A stretch of DNA of 64,000 nt from Tachypleus tridentatus (taxonomy: Eukaryota > Arthropoda > Merostomata > Xiphosura > Limulidae): the NCBI RefSeq assembly GCF_004210375.1, contig NC_134830.1, forward strand, positions 66,938,326 through 67,002,325. Direction: 5' to 3'. Shown in pieces: positions 47,651 through 61,400 of the stretch (the stretch's first letter is position 1; each line of letters begins with the position of its first letter). A program made the translations under genes and the position numbers. The notes beneath the pieces were generated by a model. The model had not been told where the DNA came from and ran no database searches. It saw nothing but the letters and a program-made list of their open reading frames with translations.

Positions 47651-50600
47651 ATTCAAGAAAACAATACAAATTAAAGACCTGCCACTATTCTAAATAATAA
47701 AGTTCTAAGAAAGGTTTTAACTAATAGGCTTTCCAAAGTTATATCAGGACTTACAGATAGTTTTCAACAATTTGCAGTAGCAAGAAGAAAATCCATGATA
47801 ATATCCAAATACAATATATAGTTTATTTGATTATATGCTATCCGATATTAGCAGTTCTACTTGACAAATACCACAACTGGAAACAGTTTTTCCTTATCAT
47901 GCAATATCTATGACCAGCAGTAATAAGTAAGAGTTATAAGTGATTCCACTATTGCTGTAATCAGCATTCAACACCAACTCAGAGTCTATCTTGAATATTT
48001 ATACACTGGAGCCTTATCTGAACTGCACTTTACTTATAGGAATGCTTGGTTACATTTTTCATTCCATTTAAAAAGTACATCAGCTTTAATGAAATTGGAT
48101 AAAGGAGATAGCAGATTGAAAACAACAGATAGACCAAGTAGCATATCCCAAAGATGTAAGAACAGATTCAAGTGACTGAAGTTTGTAAAATTGATTACAA
48201 CTATAGGTTATAAAAGCCATTTCAAGAGCATGGAGGATATGAAACTGAGAATTGGTACAAATTTAACACAGAAAAGAATTGGCATAATGCAAATATATAT
48301 CAGAAAGAGGAAAAGAGAGGAAAGCCCAACAACTGGGGGTCAGGCACCACAAATGACTGGTGTAAAAGAAAGAATAGCACAAACCACAGATGTACAAAGG
48401 ATGAACACTGAGATACTCGATCCACTTTTGGTAGAGAACCAGAAGCACTGTGTTGAGCTGTTCAGAATCAATCAAAGTTATGGCAAGTTTAGCATAAATT
48501 ACAGAAGCATGAGGCTGTGAATACCAGGCCTACAATGAAAAATGTAAAATAGAACTAACGACTTGATGCACAATGTCAGGAACACTACTCGCCATTAGAG
48601 TAACTCAATTCCCCATTAAAATAGTATAAGACTTTCAAGGTATGTCTGAGTTTCTGTCTGAATTTTTCTCTTTGTATCCTTATTTCATTAAGATCATAAA
48701 AAGGAAGCTAAGAAACAGAACAATTTGTACAAAATATTAACTGACAGTTAAAAAAATATATAAAATGCAAAAATTTCTTTGTATCTAAAAAAAAGGCTTT
48801 TAAACAGTAACTTTCCAAGAAAAAGAATAATTTGTTTGGCTTATACAAAGTGCTTAAGGGGAGTACTGTGCCAGAAGGTTGTGTCACCCTCCCTATTGGT
48901 AGAGGGGTATAGTCTAACGTTATTTACATGATAGACTAGCACTTTCAACAGCTTGGTACATGCAAAAAACAGTATAGCACTGGGAATAACAAAAATGCTA
49001 AACAACTGTATAAAATGCAAGAAAAAGCTACAAAAAAGTCTGTTCTAAAACAAAAGCAATTGAATAAGCTTGTATTACAACCAGTTACATCTCTCATGTA
49101 ACTGATATTATGAAGTGAGTGATGAAGTCCATTTTGTGTTTCTCTTACCTCTTAAAAATGATTCCCTAACTTATGCATTCCTCAGTTCCTCTTGGTCATT
49201 GGAAGATTTTGTATTACTTTTTCACTTGGTTATACCAAAAGGCTGCTACCCATTGGAAATGATGGTCTTATCTCAAATTTCTGGAAGAAAAATATTCTTC
49301 TATTTTTCTCCACATAAAATATATAAATCAATGTCCAGCTAATGTTTTCATTCAAGCACAAGTTATTGTTTAAAAATCCTTGCAAATAAAATAGCTTATT
49401 CCTCTTCATATTTCAACATTCCATCTCTTGTTTCCTTCACATTGACTAGTTATTTAGCTCTACTCCACTAGAAGCTTTCCAGTTGGCAAGTTTACAAATG
49501 AATAAAGTGTGCTGATTTCTCAGAGGCAAGTTCCCAAGTTTAAAGCTTCACCCTTGTGTTAGCACAATTACTGGTTTAAATACCTAAAACCTTTGAAACA
49601 ATACCTATACTTTTTTTCAAATTTTGTGATACAAGATACCTTGAGCAAAGCTTCATTTCCCAAGAGAAAATTATATATTAAAAATAAATGCACCTGTCAT
49701 TTGGATTAAAACTACAATTCACAAATTCCAATACCTAAAAACACACCAACATTTCACTCTGTCATACGTTTTTTTTTTACAATATGTTGGTTTTGTGATA
49801 AAATAAAGAAGAAAAAAAAACAGATGCCCAGCATGTATTAATAAAATATGAAAAAGAAGTGTCTATCAAGTTTCCTGTTCACATTATCTATTCTACTCAA
49901 AATAAATACCGTAAGCATGATTATAATATATAACATACACATTATTTTTTTAATAGCCTCTTTTAACAGGACTGCTTGTATAGAATGGTTGTCACTACTT
50001 GTGCAGCATTGTTATAACATTATAAAAGAACATAAAAAATACACCCACTGGGTTTTAGACATACAGTACTTGTTAGATTTGGTATTCATATGCGAGATAA
50101 ATAATATTTTTATTACCACTGTCAATCTTTATCTCCTTCTCTTCCTATTGTTGCAACTGTTACATATTTTCTTACATATAGACTCATGCACTATTAACAA
50201 CAGACACAAGACTACTGCTATCTAAATAATCCACACACACTCTTCATTTCAGCATTCAGTGTTTTTTAATTAGACATCAAAGAGTTACATCTGCTAAATT
50301 TACTCACAGTATAAAGTTGATATTTATCATAAAGAACACAATAAAGTTTGACCAGAATGAGATTAAGTGCAGTTTTATCACACAAAAGTTAAAATGCATA
50401 TGACCCTTACTATAAAAATAAAATAATAAATGTTAAAATGCTTAAGTACAATCACAAGTAACCATCATCCTGTATGTTTTAAATCATATACAAAAGTCAC
50501 CAATATATTGAAAAGCTCCAATAAAAAATGATAAAAAGATCATTAAATTACATTTACACATTTAAAATTAAAGTTTAAACAAAATAATAAATATAAAAAG

Positions 50601-53324
50601 AAGTTAACAAACAAATATAAAAACATATATATATATATATAGTTACTTCTACATAATTTAAACATTTCAAAATATGGACAATGACTAATATACAACCCAA
50701 CACAAAAATTCTTGCTGTAGTTCAACTATATACTAAAAATCAAATGAACTTGTATGAAAAGTTTAATTGCTAAACAGTTTACAAGCTTACAGTTGTATAA
50801 AGTATAGATACATAGGGCTATCTTAATACAGAAGTATCACTGTAATATTGAAGTCAATTATCTGGTTACTGAAATAAATTTATATTTTCTACTTCTAAAC
50901 AAGTCTTAGGAAACAAATGGGAATATCTACATATAAATGTTTCAAAACCATTCAACAATTTTACAACTTGTATACAACTGTGACATAGTGGTTAGATCAT
51001 GCAAGTGTTGGTACAAAGCCAGGCAAAAAAATATTTCATAAACCAAAGCTCCATTTAAAGGTGCAATTTTTTTAACAAAATCATTGTGAAATATTCATGA
51101 AGTATTATTTAATAGCCCTACAATAATATCACTTTTTATTAGAAGTTCTACACAAGTATTTATATGTACTTTTTATTCCCTTTTACCAACATATATTACT
51201 CTAATTCCTAAATGCTTTTGTTGCAAGTCTTTCAACCTATATCCACAATTATGAAATAAATACATAAAACCACTAAACAATTTTAGCCAGAAAATTCAAA
51301 CCACTTTTGTAAGTGTACAAGGAAAAAAATCCTATCACTGAAAACCAATGATGATTAGTGCAGTTCTTTAAGTAGTTATAGCATTGAAGGAGTTTTAGAT
51401 GAACACGCTTGACACACAAATTACACCTTTAAGCTTTAAGTTCATAAAAGCTTAAGTATTCACATTTCCTAAATACTTAATACCTTTGTTGAAATGACAC
51501 ATTAACCTAAGAGAAAAAACCAACAATTGATGACCATCATTGAAACACACAATCCGATTTTCAACAGCAAACAGCTATATTTAACTTCTTAAATACACAC
51601 ATATTAGCAAAGTTGCAGAAAAGTTCTCATAATTAGGGACCATACACTATAAGACAAAAGCTTTGTAAAGAATGAATTGCTAGATCATATAAAACAGCTT
51701 TATATGAAATATAGATTTATTTAGGTACAACATTTCATCTCTATCAGTGAAACATCATCACATAGAACATTTAATGTATTGCTTTCTTGTCAGAGCTTCC
51801 TCACATATGTAAAAACAGCTATCATATTTGAAAATTCAAAGAATCTCACAACAGTCAAGAACTGTTTGCACTGACTTCTCTCATCATGATGCCATGATAC
51901 AGTTGAATGACATTATATTTTTTTAACTACAGTATAAAATACCAGGTTACTGATTACATCAAAACTAACAATATACATTATACTATATACAATTCTTTAT
52001 ACAATAGCAGCAACTGCTACATTTACATCAATGTTTCTTCAAGAAAAACAATTTGTTAATCTTAAAATATTAATGACCAATACTTCATATTGAAGAAATT
52101 TGACTCATCACCAGCATGATGAAAACTGTATAAAATATTCTTTTTTTTTCCCACTAAGTACATATTGTAGCTGAAAATATAACCTTCTGAGACAAATTAA
52201 GTTCATTTGATATAATGGTAGAGATGTAAATGCATAGATATGAGGTCTACAAGTATACAGTTGTATAGCACCAAATGCAAGAATTACTAAATATGAAAGA
52301 ATGAATAAGTGTTGTGGAATTAAATCCCTCCAAATAAAATTATTAAATCTGATACATCAAATCTGATACATTTTCCTTTCAGAATAATACTGATAAACAA
52401 TAGTTGGATTAAAATTTTGAAATTCAGACTTTTAACCATCTTGGCAAATACAGCTTAATATAAAACTTGAAATGAACAGAAGATGGACACTTGCAAAATA
52501 ATGAATGTTAACTAACATATCCTGTACTTATCCTTGTAACTAAAATTCTCAGTTTCAATGTTTTAAACTGTAGCCACAACAATCAGTTGAACATTAATCT
52601 ATAGCTGAAAATGTAATTATTACATGAAGTTCAAATCTAAAGTAAGATTGTCCCATGTTATTTTTTTACATCACTGATATACTGTTTTCAGAAAAATAAT
52701 TCCAATTGCCATCATAACCTCATCTTTATAAGACTCAAATACAGATGTGACAACATCTTAATATGTGAAATATGTTAAAAAAAACTTTCATATATTTTAC
52801 AGAAAGAAAGAGAAACTCAGATGTGTTTTAACAATATTACTTTTATCTCCAGTTCAACTACAGCAGCAAAAGCACCTGTGTTCAGTACGTGTTTAGTTGT
52901 ATATATATTTTTACATAAGATATCTGTCTCAAGCTTAAAATGGCTAATGACTTACTATGAAGAGTAGTCTTGTACACTGACCAGGTCAACCAGTTATGCA
53001 GATATGTCAGGTTAATGATCAAAGTTCAGTGCTCTGTCAATATTGGAAAAGAATCCCTTTAAAGATTGAAAAATAAAAGACAGGAAACAGAATGTACATT
53101 CTCTCGGCTGTTTAAACAGAAGATAAGCGTAAAGTTTAGGAAGTATTACTAACTTAACATGTCTAAAGTGTTCTCAAACAATCTCCTAAAGTTTCTTGCA
53201 GCTTTCTGAAATTACTAACCACTGTCTTTACTAACTCACCCACATATTAATCACCCCCACATCAGGTCTCACCACCTGCATATACACCTCCAGTCTTTCT
53301 CTGGTTACAGTAAACATTCAAACA
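47651..53324. other. AT-rich sequence downstream of IP6K
   Basis: An open frame of 109 codons at 48191-48520 (plus) is unlike anything I recognise. A (TA)n run lies at 50624-50641. Part of the right-hand portion may be IP6K 3' untranslated region. No other feature seen. Confidence 0.4.
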
Positions 53325-53397
53325 CTTATAGAGAAATATATATGCAAAAATGGCTCATTTGGGTTGAGCCGTTTTTGCATATATATTTCTCTACAAG
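53325..53397. repeat. Long hairpin: 32-base inverted arms with 9-base loop
   Basis: Left arm 53325-53356, loop 53357-53365, right arm 53366-53397; only two mismatched positions, both of which remain G-U pairs on one RNA strand. Arms contain GAGAAATATATATGCAAAAA. Confidence 0.95.
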
Positions 53398-54875
53398 TGG
53401 GTTTTCTTGACATCACTGATTATTCAAACACATAATCTGGTCATAACATACTTAACTCTGAGTGATTTTAACAGTCATCTAAAGCTGACCAAGCCCATAT
53501 TTACTTTCACTTAATGTATAATATTGGTATGAACAGAGCTTGTCAGCCCCCCTTTTTTGCTTCCCTGTTCACCATTTAGGCTCAAATCCACCTTCTACTT
53601 AATGTTACATTAATGCTCACATTTATAAATCTGTGAAATTAACCAAAATGTGGAACTGAATACTTTTTTCTTTTTATAAATACTATTTAGTTGATAATTT
53701 TATACTATACTAAAAAAGTTTGTAACAAGTTACAATGAATTAGTCTCAACCTTTATGTAATAATCCCTTGGGAAATAATGAATGAAGGAAGACATACCAT
53801 AGTAATTAGGATATACACCCATACAGGCAGCATTTGACTGTTATTGCTTTTCCATAAAAATGTAATTCAGTTATTATAATCTTAACTAGACTATGCTGGT
53901 TCCCAATATTAACATACATTCATTACACATACAAATAAATCCAAAGTGATCCAATACATACATATCTATGTATACTTGCAACCTTATACCTATAGTTCAG
54001 AACTATTTTCAATCAGACTTTTCTGACAAGTTCCATTGAAATTTCACATTTCGTGCATTGTAGATGGATATAAATAGCTGGTATAACCAGCAGTAAATAC
54101 AGTGTAACATCTGTGATATAAACATAATACAAGACCAATATATTTTGAATCCTACCAAAAAAAACAAAAAAAGAAAAATCGCTCAAATACAAGCTTGTGT
54201 ACAAAACATAACCATTACCAACATTTGTGATTCATGAAGATTACTACAGTAAAAGAAAATAAGAAATACATATCAACATTTATAAACATATATAATACCA
54301 TTACATCAAGTGTCTAGACAATACAAAAAAAATACCTTTCAGGTTTATCACAGTTGTACTAGACATACATATTCATTTTAAAATACCATATACAGTAAAC
54401 AATAAATACAAACAAAATACTTAACACTTAAACTGTTTTTGTATTTCGAAATATTAAGTTTACACACACAGATTTTGTTCACACATTAAAACATTACTTC
54501 TGATCACATCTTGAAAATAAACATACAAATAATCAAAATACGGTGTTTTTTAAGAGAAAACAATAATGTAAATAAATTTTCAAATAAATCTACAAATCAA
54601 ACCAAACAATGGAATGAAAAGTAACACTATCCTTCATGTGGTAGTTTCTTAACACTAAAATTCCATCATCTACATAAATATAACTAAGTTATTAAAGAAA
54701 CAAATCAGCAACATACAATAAATTTTAAGATCCATAATTAAATCTTTATGTTTTCTTCAAAATCATTTTTTCATCTTTTTGCAGTTCATAGTCCAATTTT
54801 CACAAGTTTAACAGCTTACATTCACTAGATCATTACTATTCCACACATGTACTGAACAGAACTACTGATAACTCT
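53398..54875. other. Probable IP6K 3' untranslated region
   Basis: AT-rich sequence immediately after the IP6K stop on the minus strand. Its 3' end cannot be fixed by eye. Confidence 0.4.
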
Positions 54876-55448
54876 TCACTTTAGATGATTTTCTTGCCAC
54901 ATCCCTTGAACATCAAGTAGAAGACGAAGCAGATTGTCCAGTCCAAATAAGTATCCTTTGTCGGGACCTCTATGAACAGCTGTATCTCCTTCATAACCTT
55001 CATGAGTGGTGTGTGCAAAATCAATCATTCTCACATCTACAGAGCAGTAGCAGCTGTCAGATTCTTCATGTTTTGTCACAACGACTTCCTGGGGATACTT
55101 TTCAGAGCAATCTGTGTTTGAAGTGAATGACTCAGTTGAGCTAAATTCACTCTTTGTTGGGGATTTTTCTAAACTATCCTTTAACAAATCTTCTGTTTCA
55201 TCATCATCTTCCCCACATCCTTCATAGATGATAAGTAAAGAACTGGAATAAAACCTAAATGAATGTTGTTTTTCCAGAGCTCTCCGCAATTCCTGCAGCT
55301 TCTCAATTACTGTATCAATTACCCCAACACGCAAAGTAAAACCATTGTGGAAAAACTGATATAAGGTGTTTTGAAATCCATCTTCATCCAAGGCTCGTCC
55401 ATGGTATTTGTCCTTCCAGAGAAAAGCTTGGCAGTCGGCTTGGTAAAC
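54876..55448 (-). CDS. IP6K last coding exon
   Basis: 573 bp; acceptor TTTTAG before GTTTAC; stop TGA at 54878-54876. Encodes 190 residues including [10 protein letters not shown] (about 68-77) and IDF (142-144), both conserved in IP6Ks. Confidence 0.94.
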   Translation of the reverse strand, partial: VYQADCQAFLWKDKYHGRALDEDGFQNTLYQFFHNGFTLRVGVIDTVIEKLQELRRALEKQHSFRFYSSSLLIIYEGCGEDDDETEDLLKDSLEKSPTKSEFSSTESFTSNTDCSEKYPQEVVVTKHEESDSCYCSVDVRMIDFAHTTHEGYEGDTAVHRGPDKGYLFGLDNLLRLLLDVQGMWQENHLK

Positions 55449-58400
55449 CTAAAAGTTCATACAGTATAAAACAATTAAACATAGCAGTAATTTAAATATA
55501 TACAAGGGATGGACAAAATAAAGTGCTTTCCCCTGAAAATGTTGTTAATTTGTTATATCTTTTATTAGATAACAGAAAAATACATAAAACTGAATGTTTT
55601 TAGAATGCACTTGATGAAATCTGTTTAAATATGCTTTCAAATCCTAATTTTAAGACTGGCTTTTGTAAATACCTGAACTTTTCATGCTTTTAGTTACATT
55701 TTCTCACAAAAGATGTTGTGCACTTGTTGTAGTTTCTTAGATCTTATTCCAATTAGCTTACAAAATGATCAAACAAGCTTCAACTTTGACTTTTCAACAA
55801 ACACAAAGAATCATAACAGAAAACTATACTCTAGTAGTTAACTTTTTTACTGGTATCTAAAACAAAAGTACATCTTAAAATCATAGTTGAAACAAACAAG
55901 CATGAGGCCACACTAGAATCTGACGTGCCAAAGGTCATTATGAGCAGTAAAACTAACTTCTAATGTATTAAACAGTAAATTTAATTTCACATAACAGCAG
56001 CAAATAATGACTCAGGGATAAAATAGATATATATTAATTACAATCAGGTAAATACACTGTTATACATAAATGAATAAAATTCAAAGACATCAAGCCCTAA
56101 GAAAAAAAATTAAAAGATTCAAAAAAGACCTTACAAGATGCACATAACTCAAGACTTTGTTAACACAAAAGTATACTGACAAATAGGTGATTTGGTTAAA
56201 CATACCATCAACATTCTTAAAACAGGTTGAATGAAAACAGGAAAACACCATTTTTCACAAAAAATTTGAAATAACTGCACACATAACACAAACACTTTAA
56301 TAAATGATAAATTTAATATTTACGTGTACATGAATGGACTAAAGGGATTTTCACTGTTCTACTTGCTATCTAGCTTAGTCCAGTAAAAGAAACAGACTTA
56401 GTGAAGTCAGGATGATAAAAAAAAGGTATTACAATATACCTAGTTAATTTGACACAAATATTTTATCATGAAACATGAAAAAAGATGGAATTAATATCCA
56501 GACACAAATTACTCAAGAAATTTCACATATTTTTTAATTATGTTTTTTTTCCCATGTTATCCAAGAAAACCCAACCAACATATAAAGAATTTGTCAAAAT
56601 TCATAAAAAGGTTGGTTGGTTTGGTGTTTTATGGCACAAAGCAACTAGGCTATCTGTGCCAAACATCCAGTAAAAAGTTAAAATTAAAGTAAAATAAGTA
56701 AAATTCATAAAAGGAAATTAATGTAAAACAAAACAAAATTTAATTTTTGAATTAAAAAACATAAATAGCATTAAATCCAATTTTTACATTTAGTCTACAG
56801 CAGTAAGTGAAAAACTACAGTAATACAAGTTGAAAAGAACTTTCAGTTGCATAATTGTAATTATAAGAATTCGCCAGGAAGACTAACAAGTAAGCTCAAA
56901 AACCACTGTTAGTACTTGAAGTTGGCCTTTTCAGTCCTGATTGAGTTTTTGACATTATGGCCATTTTAATAAAGGAAAGTAATAAAAGTTTTAAAAGATT
57001 TGTAGCAAAATTTTAATTATAACTCACCAGGATAACTAATGGATAAGTTCAAACAGCAGTGTTAGTCACCTGAAGTTGGCCTTTCAGTCCTGGTTTTGAG
57101 TTATTTGATGTTACAGCCATTTTCTATCTTCAAATCAAACTAGATATACTTTGATTCTTAAAAGGGAATCACATTAAAAAGGTCTAATATAAATTAAAAA
57201 ACTTAAATAGCATTAAAAAGATTAATGGCCTTTAAAAAACTAAACATTTCTAAGGTGGTCAGTGTCACCACTGCCAATAGCACAAACATTACAAATAAAT
57301 CTTGGGACAGAACATGTTCAAAATGGTGCCATTATTGAGAGTCATAATAACAGCAAGACAGTAAAATGTAGTTTATTGTGACCTGAGTGTTTCACAGACA
57401 ACACATTGGTGCATCAGTCCCAAATAAAAGAAAACGATAAGTTAAAAACTGTGACCAATGCATAGTCTAGTTAGAACTACTTATTTCCAATCCCTATGGA
57501 AGCAAAATGGCCAAAGTCCAATAGAGAGTTTTATTTGGAAAAGCTTGTTTTCACATTGCTCACTCCAAGTTGACTGCCAACCAGCCTTGAATAGAGGACC
57601 ATAGTCCATGTATGGAACAGGCACAGCAGCAGTAGTGCCATAGCAGATAGATTTAGCTGTAGTGTCAGCAAGCTCATTTCAGCAAATATCAATGTGGCCC
57701 AGTGTCTAGAAAAACTAGACAGAAGTAGATGTTAAAGAGAAATGAGCCAGTCAGTTTTGAATATCAGCAAGAACAGGGTGTGAAGTGAATCCAGGACCAG
57801 TAGAGAACTAAGCGAGTCACTATAAATAGTGCAATTTGAGTACTGCTTGGCTTCTATGTAATTCAGGGCAAGAGAAATAGCATACAGAAACTGTAGAGGG
57901 GATTCTGTGTGCAACTACTGAACAAACCATGGCAGAGACCACACAGTCACCTGATTTCAAACCATCTGTATAAATAGGAATGAAAAGATGGTTTGAAAAA
58001 TGTTCAGCAAATAACACACAGTATTTCCAATTGGGAGTGCCTGCTTTTCCCAGATGACTTAAAGATAGGTCACATTTGGGGACTGTAAAAAACCATGGTA
58101 GGATGGGCTGACTAGTGGATACAGCAATGTTATCCAAAGACAAACCCAATTTATTCAACTACACCTGGTTACAAAGGCCAAAAGGAGCAATAACAGATCA
58201 TCTGTTTTGAAAAAGTATGGCCCACCGAGGAAGGAAAACACAATCCCAGGTGAGATGCATTAGTAAGGAACGAAATTTAGAGGCATATAGTAAAGACAGT
58301 TGCAAACAGCAGAGGTGCAAAGAAGGTTTGCAACACTCTGTGTATAAGCTCTGAACTGGGGAAGTATAGAAAGCCCAAGTGCAGAGATGAAGTCCTTGAT

Positions 58401-61400
58401 GATGAATGGGGTCCAGCATCTTTAAGGCTGAGGTCCTGGCAGAGCCACAGACCAGTGATCCATAGTTGAGTTTCAACTGAATAAGAGCACAATATATCTT
58501 TAGCATAGAACATCCATTTGCTCTCCATCTGATGGAAGAGAGGACATGGAGGATGTTCAGTGCTCTTGTACATTTGAACCGTAGCTGCTTGATGTGTGGT
58601 ATAAAGGTCAGCTTACAATCAATGATAAACTCCAAGAACTTTGTCTCAGGGACCACAGGCAGCACAACTTCACTGATACGGATTTCAGGATCAGGATGAA
58701 TACCCCATTGGCAGCAAAAGTGCATCAAACAGTTTTATATATAAAGAAAAGTTAGAGCCATTTGCTGTGGTCCACTTCAGTAAACGATTGAGGGCAGTCT
58801 GTAGCTGCCACTCAATATACCTCATGTTAGAGGACTGACATGAAATGTGAAAATTGTTGACATAGAGCCAGTGTGAAACAGTACGAGGGAGTTGTTCAGT
58901 GATGGCATTAATCTTTACATTGAAATATGTGGCACTCAAAACACAGCCCTGAGGGACTCCAAGTTCCTGTACAAAGAACAGGAAAGTGTCCAACCCACAC
59001 AAACTTGGAATCACATGCCCTTTATAACATTTTTAATAAAAATGGGTAAATGGCCATGTAACCCATATGTATGGAGGTCTCACAAAATGCCATACCTCCA
59101 TTTTGTATCATAAGCCTTTTCAATTTCAAAGAATATTGATACAAGATGTTGTCGTTGAGAAAGGCTTCTCTGATTGACGTTTCAAGTTGAATCAGATGGT
59201 CCACGGTGAAGTACTATCATCGGAACTCTCACTGGGTGGTTGAGAAAAGGTTGCTTGATTCAAGAAACCAAACAAGAAGAGCATTAACCATCCTCTCTAA
59301 GGTCTTACAGAGACAGCTAGTCAAAGCAACTGGACAGCAGTTTGAAGGAATCTTGGGATCCTTCCCAAACTCTGAGAAAGGTAGAACAATAGCCTGGCAC
59401 CAGGCATCAGGAAAAATGTTTTCCTGCCAGATCCAGTTAAAAACAATCAGAAGAATAGCAAGAGATAGATGGCACAGCATTTCATAGTGAGCATCATCAG
59501 GTTCAACCAATGTGCTGCCAGACTGATGAAGAGCCAATTTAAGTTCCACCAGTGTAAAGGGACAATTATAATTATAGAGACATTCAGCTCGAAAGGAAAA
59601 AGGTGATCACTCTGCCCACATCTTGATGGCTAAGAAGGTGGAGGAAGAAGCAGAAGTGCTAGATATATCTGGCAAAAGCTTTCGCCTTGAGTGTCGACAA
59701 TGCTCAGGGTATCAGCTACTTCCTGCCCATTGAGAGGGGGCAGAATTATAATTCCCACTGACCTTTTGAATCTTGTCCCATATAGGGCCGGTATGGCCAA
59801 GCGTGTTAAGGCATGCGACTTGTAATCTGAAGGTTGTGAGTTCGCATCCCAGTTGCACCAAACATGCTTTCAGCCGTGGAGGCATTATAATGTTACGGTC
59901 AATCCCACTATTCATTGGTAAAAGAGTAGCCCAAGAGTTGGCGATGAGTGGTGATGACTAGCTGCCTTCCCTCTACTCTTACACTGCTAAATTAGGGACG
60001 GCTAGCACATATAGCCCTCGAGTAGCTTTGTGCGAAATTCAAAACATACAAACAAACTTGTCCCATGTGACTTTGGAATTGGTGGTAGAAGATATGCTGG
60101 TTGTGAACTTAATCCAAGATTCCTTCCAGCTTTGACATCTTACCCACCGAGCATGTGCACGAGCCTGCTGGAAAGCAATGTGGTGCAAGAGTGTAGGATA
60201 CTACGAAAAGTATCCAAGGCCTGTTTTTGAGCTTTACGTGCCATGTGGCAGGCAAGATTCCACCACGGATGAGGATATCGTGAAAAACATGTCGAGGTTT
60301 CAGAAATACATTGAGCAGCTGCCTGTATAATAAAATCAATTAATTCTGCCAGACAGTCGTCTACAGATGGCTTACAGACGATGGTAGGATCAAGTTCTGC
60401 AAGAGCAGTGAAAGAGGGCCAGTTTGCTTGATCCAGCTTTCACCGGGGCATGCGGGTTGGGTGGCATTGACTAAGACCAGTCTCTCTCAAAATAATAGGA
60501 AAATGATCACTGCCTAGTGGATTATTGTCAACCCTCCATGAAAAGTAGGAGAATAATGAAGGGGAGCAAACTGAGAGATCAATAGCAGTAAAAAGCTGTT
60601 TAGGTGCATGAAAATAAGTATAATAACCACTACTGAAAATAGAAAGGTTGTGATCAAAAGGCATGTGCTCTACAGAGTGACTCCTCCTATCAATATCAGC
60701 ACTTTCCCAGAGGGGATGATGCCAATTAAAGTCCCCCAGGATTAAAAATGGAGATGGCAACTGTTCAATGAGAACATTAAGGTCTGATTGATCATAGGTC
60801 TCTCCAGGCAACAGATAGAGAGAACAAATGGTGATGATACAACCCAAGGAACACACAGATGGTTACGGCCTCCAAGAGTGCATCAAGGGACAAAGACAGG
60901 GTAGGTACGTGCTGATTAACCTACAGTGCCACCCCTCCATACACTCATCCATCACACAGCCTATCATTTCTGTACAAAGAAATTGGTGAAAGGTGACTGT
61001 ATTGGCAGGTTTCAGGAATGCTTCCTGTAAGGAAAGACATACAGGATTGTAGGCAGCAACCAGTGCTTCGATGTCATCGAGATTAGAACTTAAACCTCGA
61101 CAGTTCCATTGTATCAAAGTGGCCATTTTTATTGATGTGTAGAGCCCTTCCGTTTATGACCACATCGTTTTTCTTTACTGTCTTTATTCGAGGGTTTTGA
61201 AGTTGATTCATCAACTTTTAACCATGGAGGTCAAAAGACTTTTCACTTGGTTTGAGAATGATTCTTGTGGATGCACAGAGAGATCCATCTGCACTCCCAC
61301 TGTAGTAGTGGAACGAAGTAGAGCAGCATATGTCTGAGATGAAGTGGTAGACAGCAACTTTCGAGCCTCAGGATAAGTAATGTTTTGAATTGTTTTCAAA

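Noticed and set aside
48191-48520. 109-codon open frame on the plus strand
   Set aside because: Lys/Arg/Gln-rich with no motif I recognise, not flanked by clear splice signals; not called a gene.
49848-50225. 125-codon hydrophobic open frame
   Set aside because: Composition is typical of random AT-rich sequence (Ile/Leu/Phe/Tyr); no start context or family.
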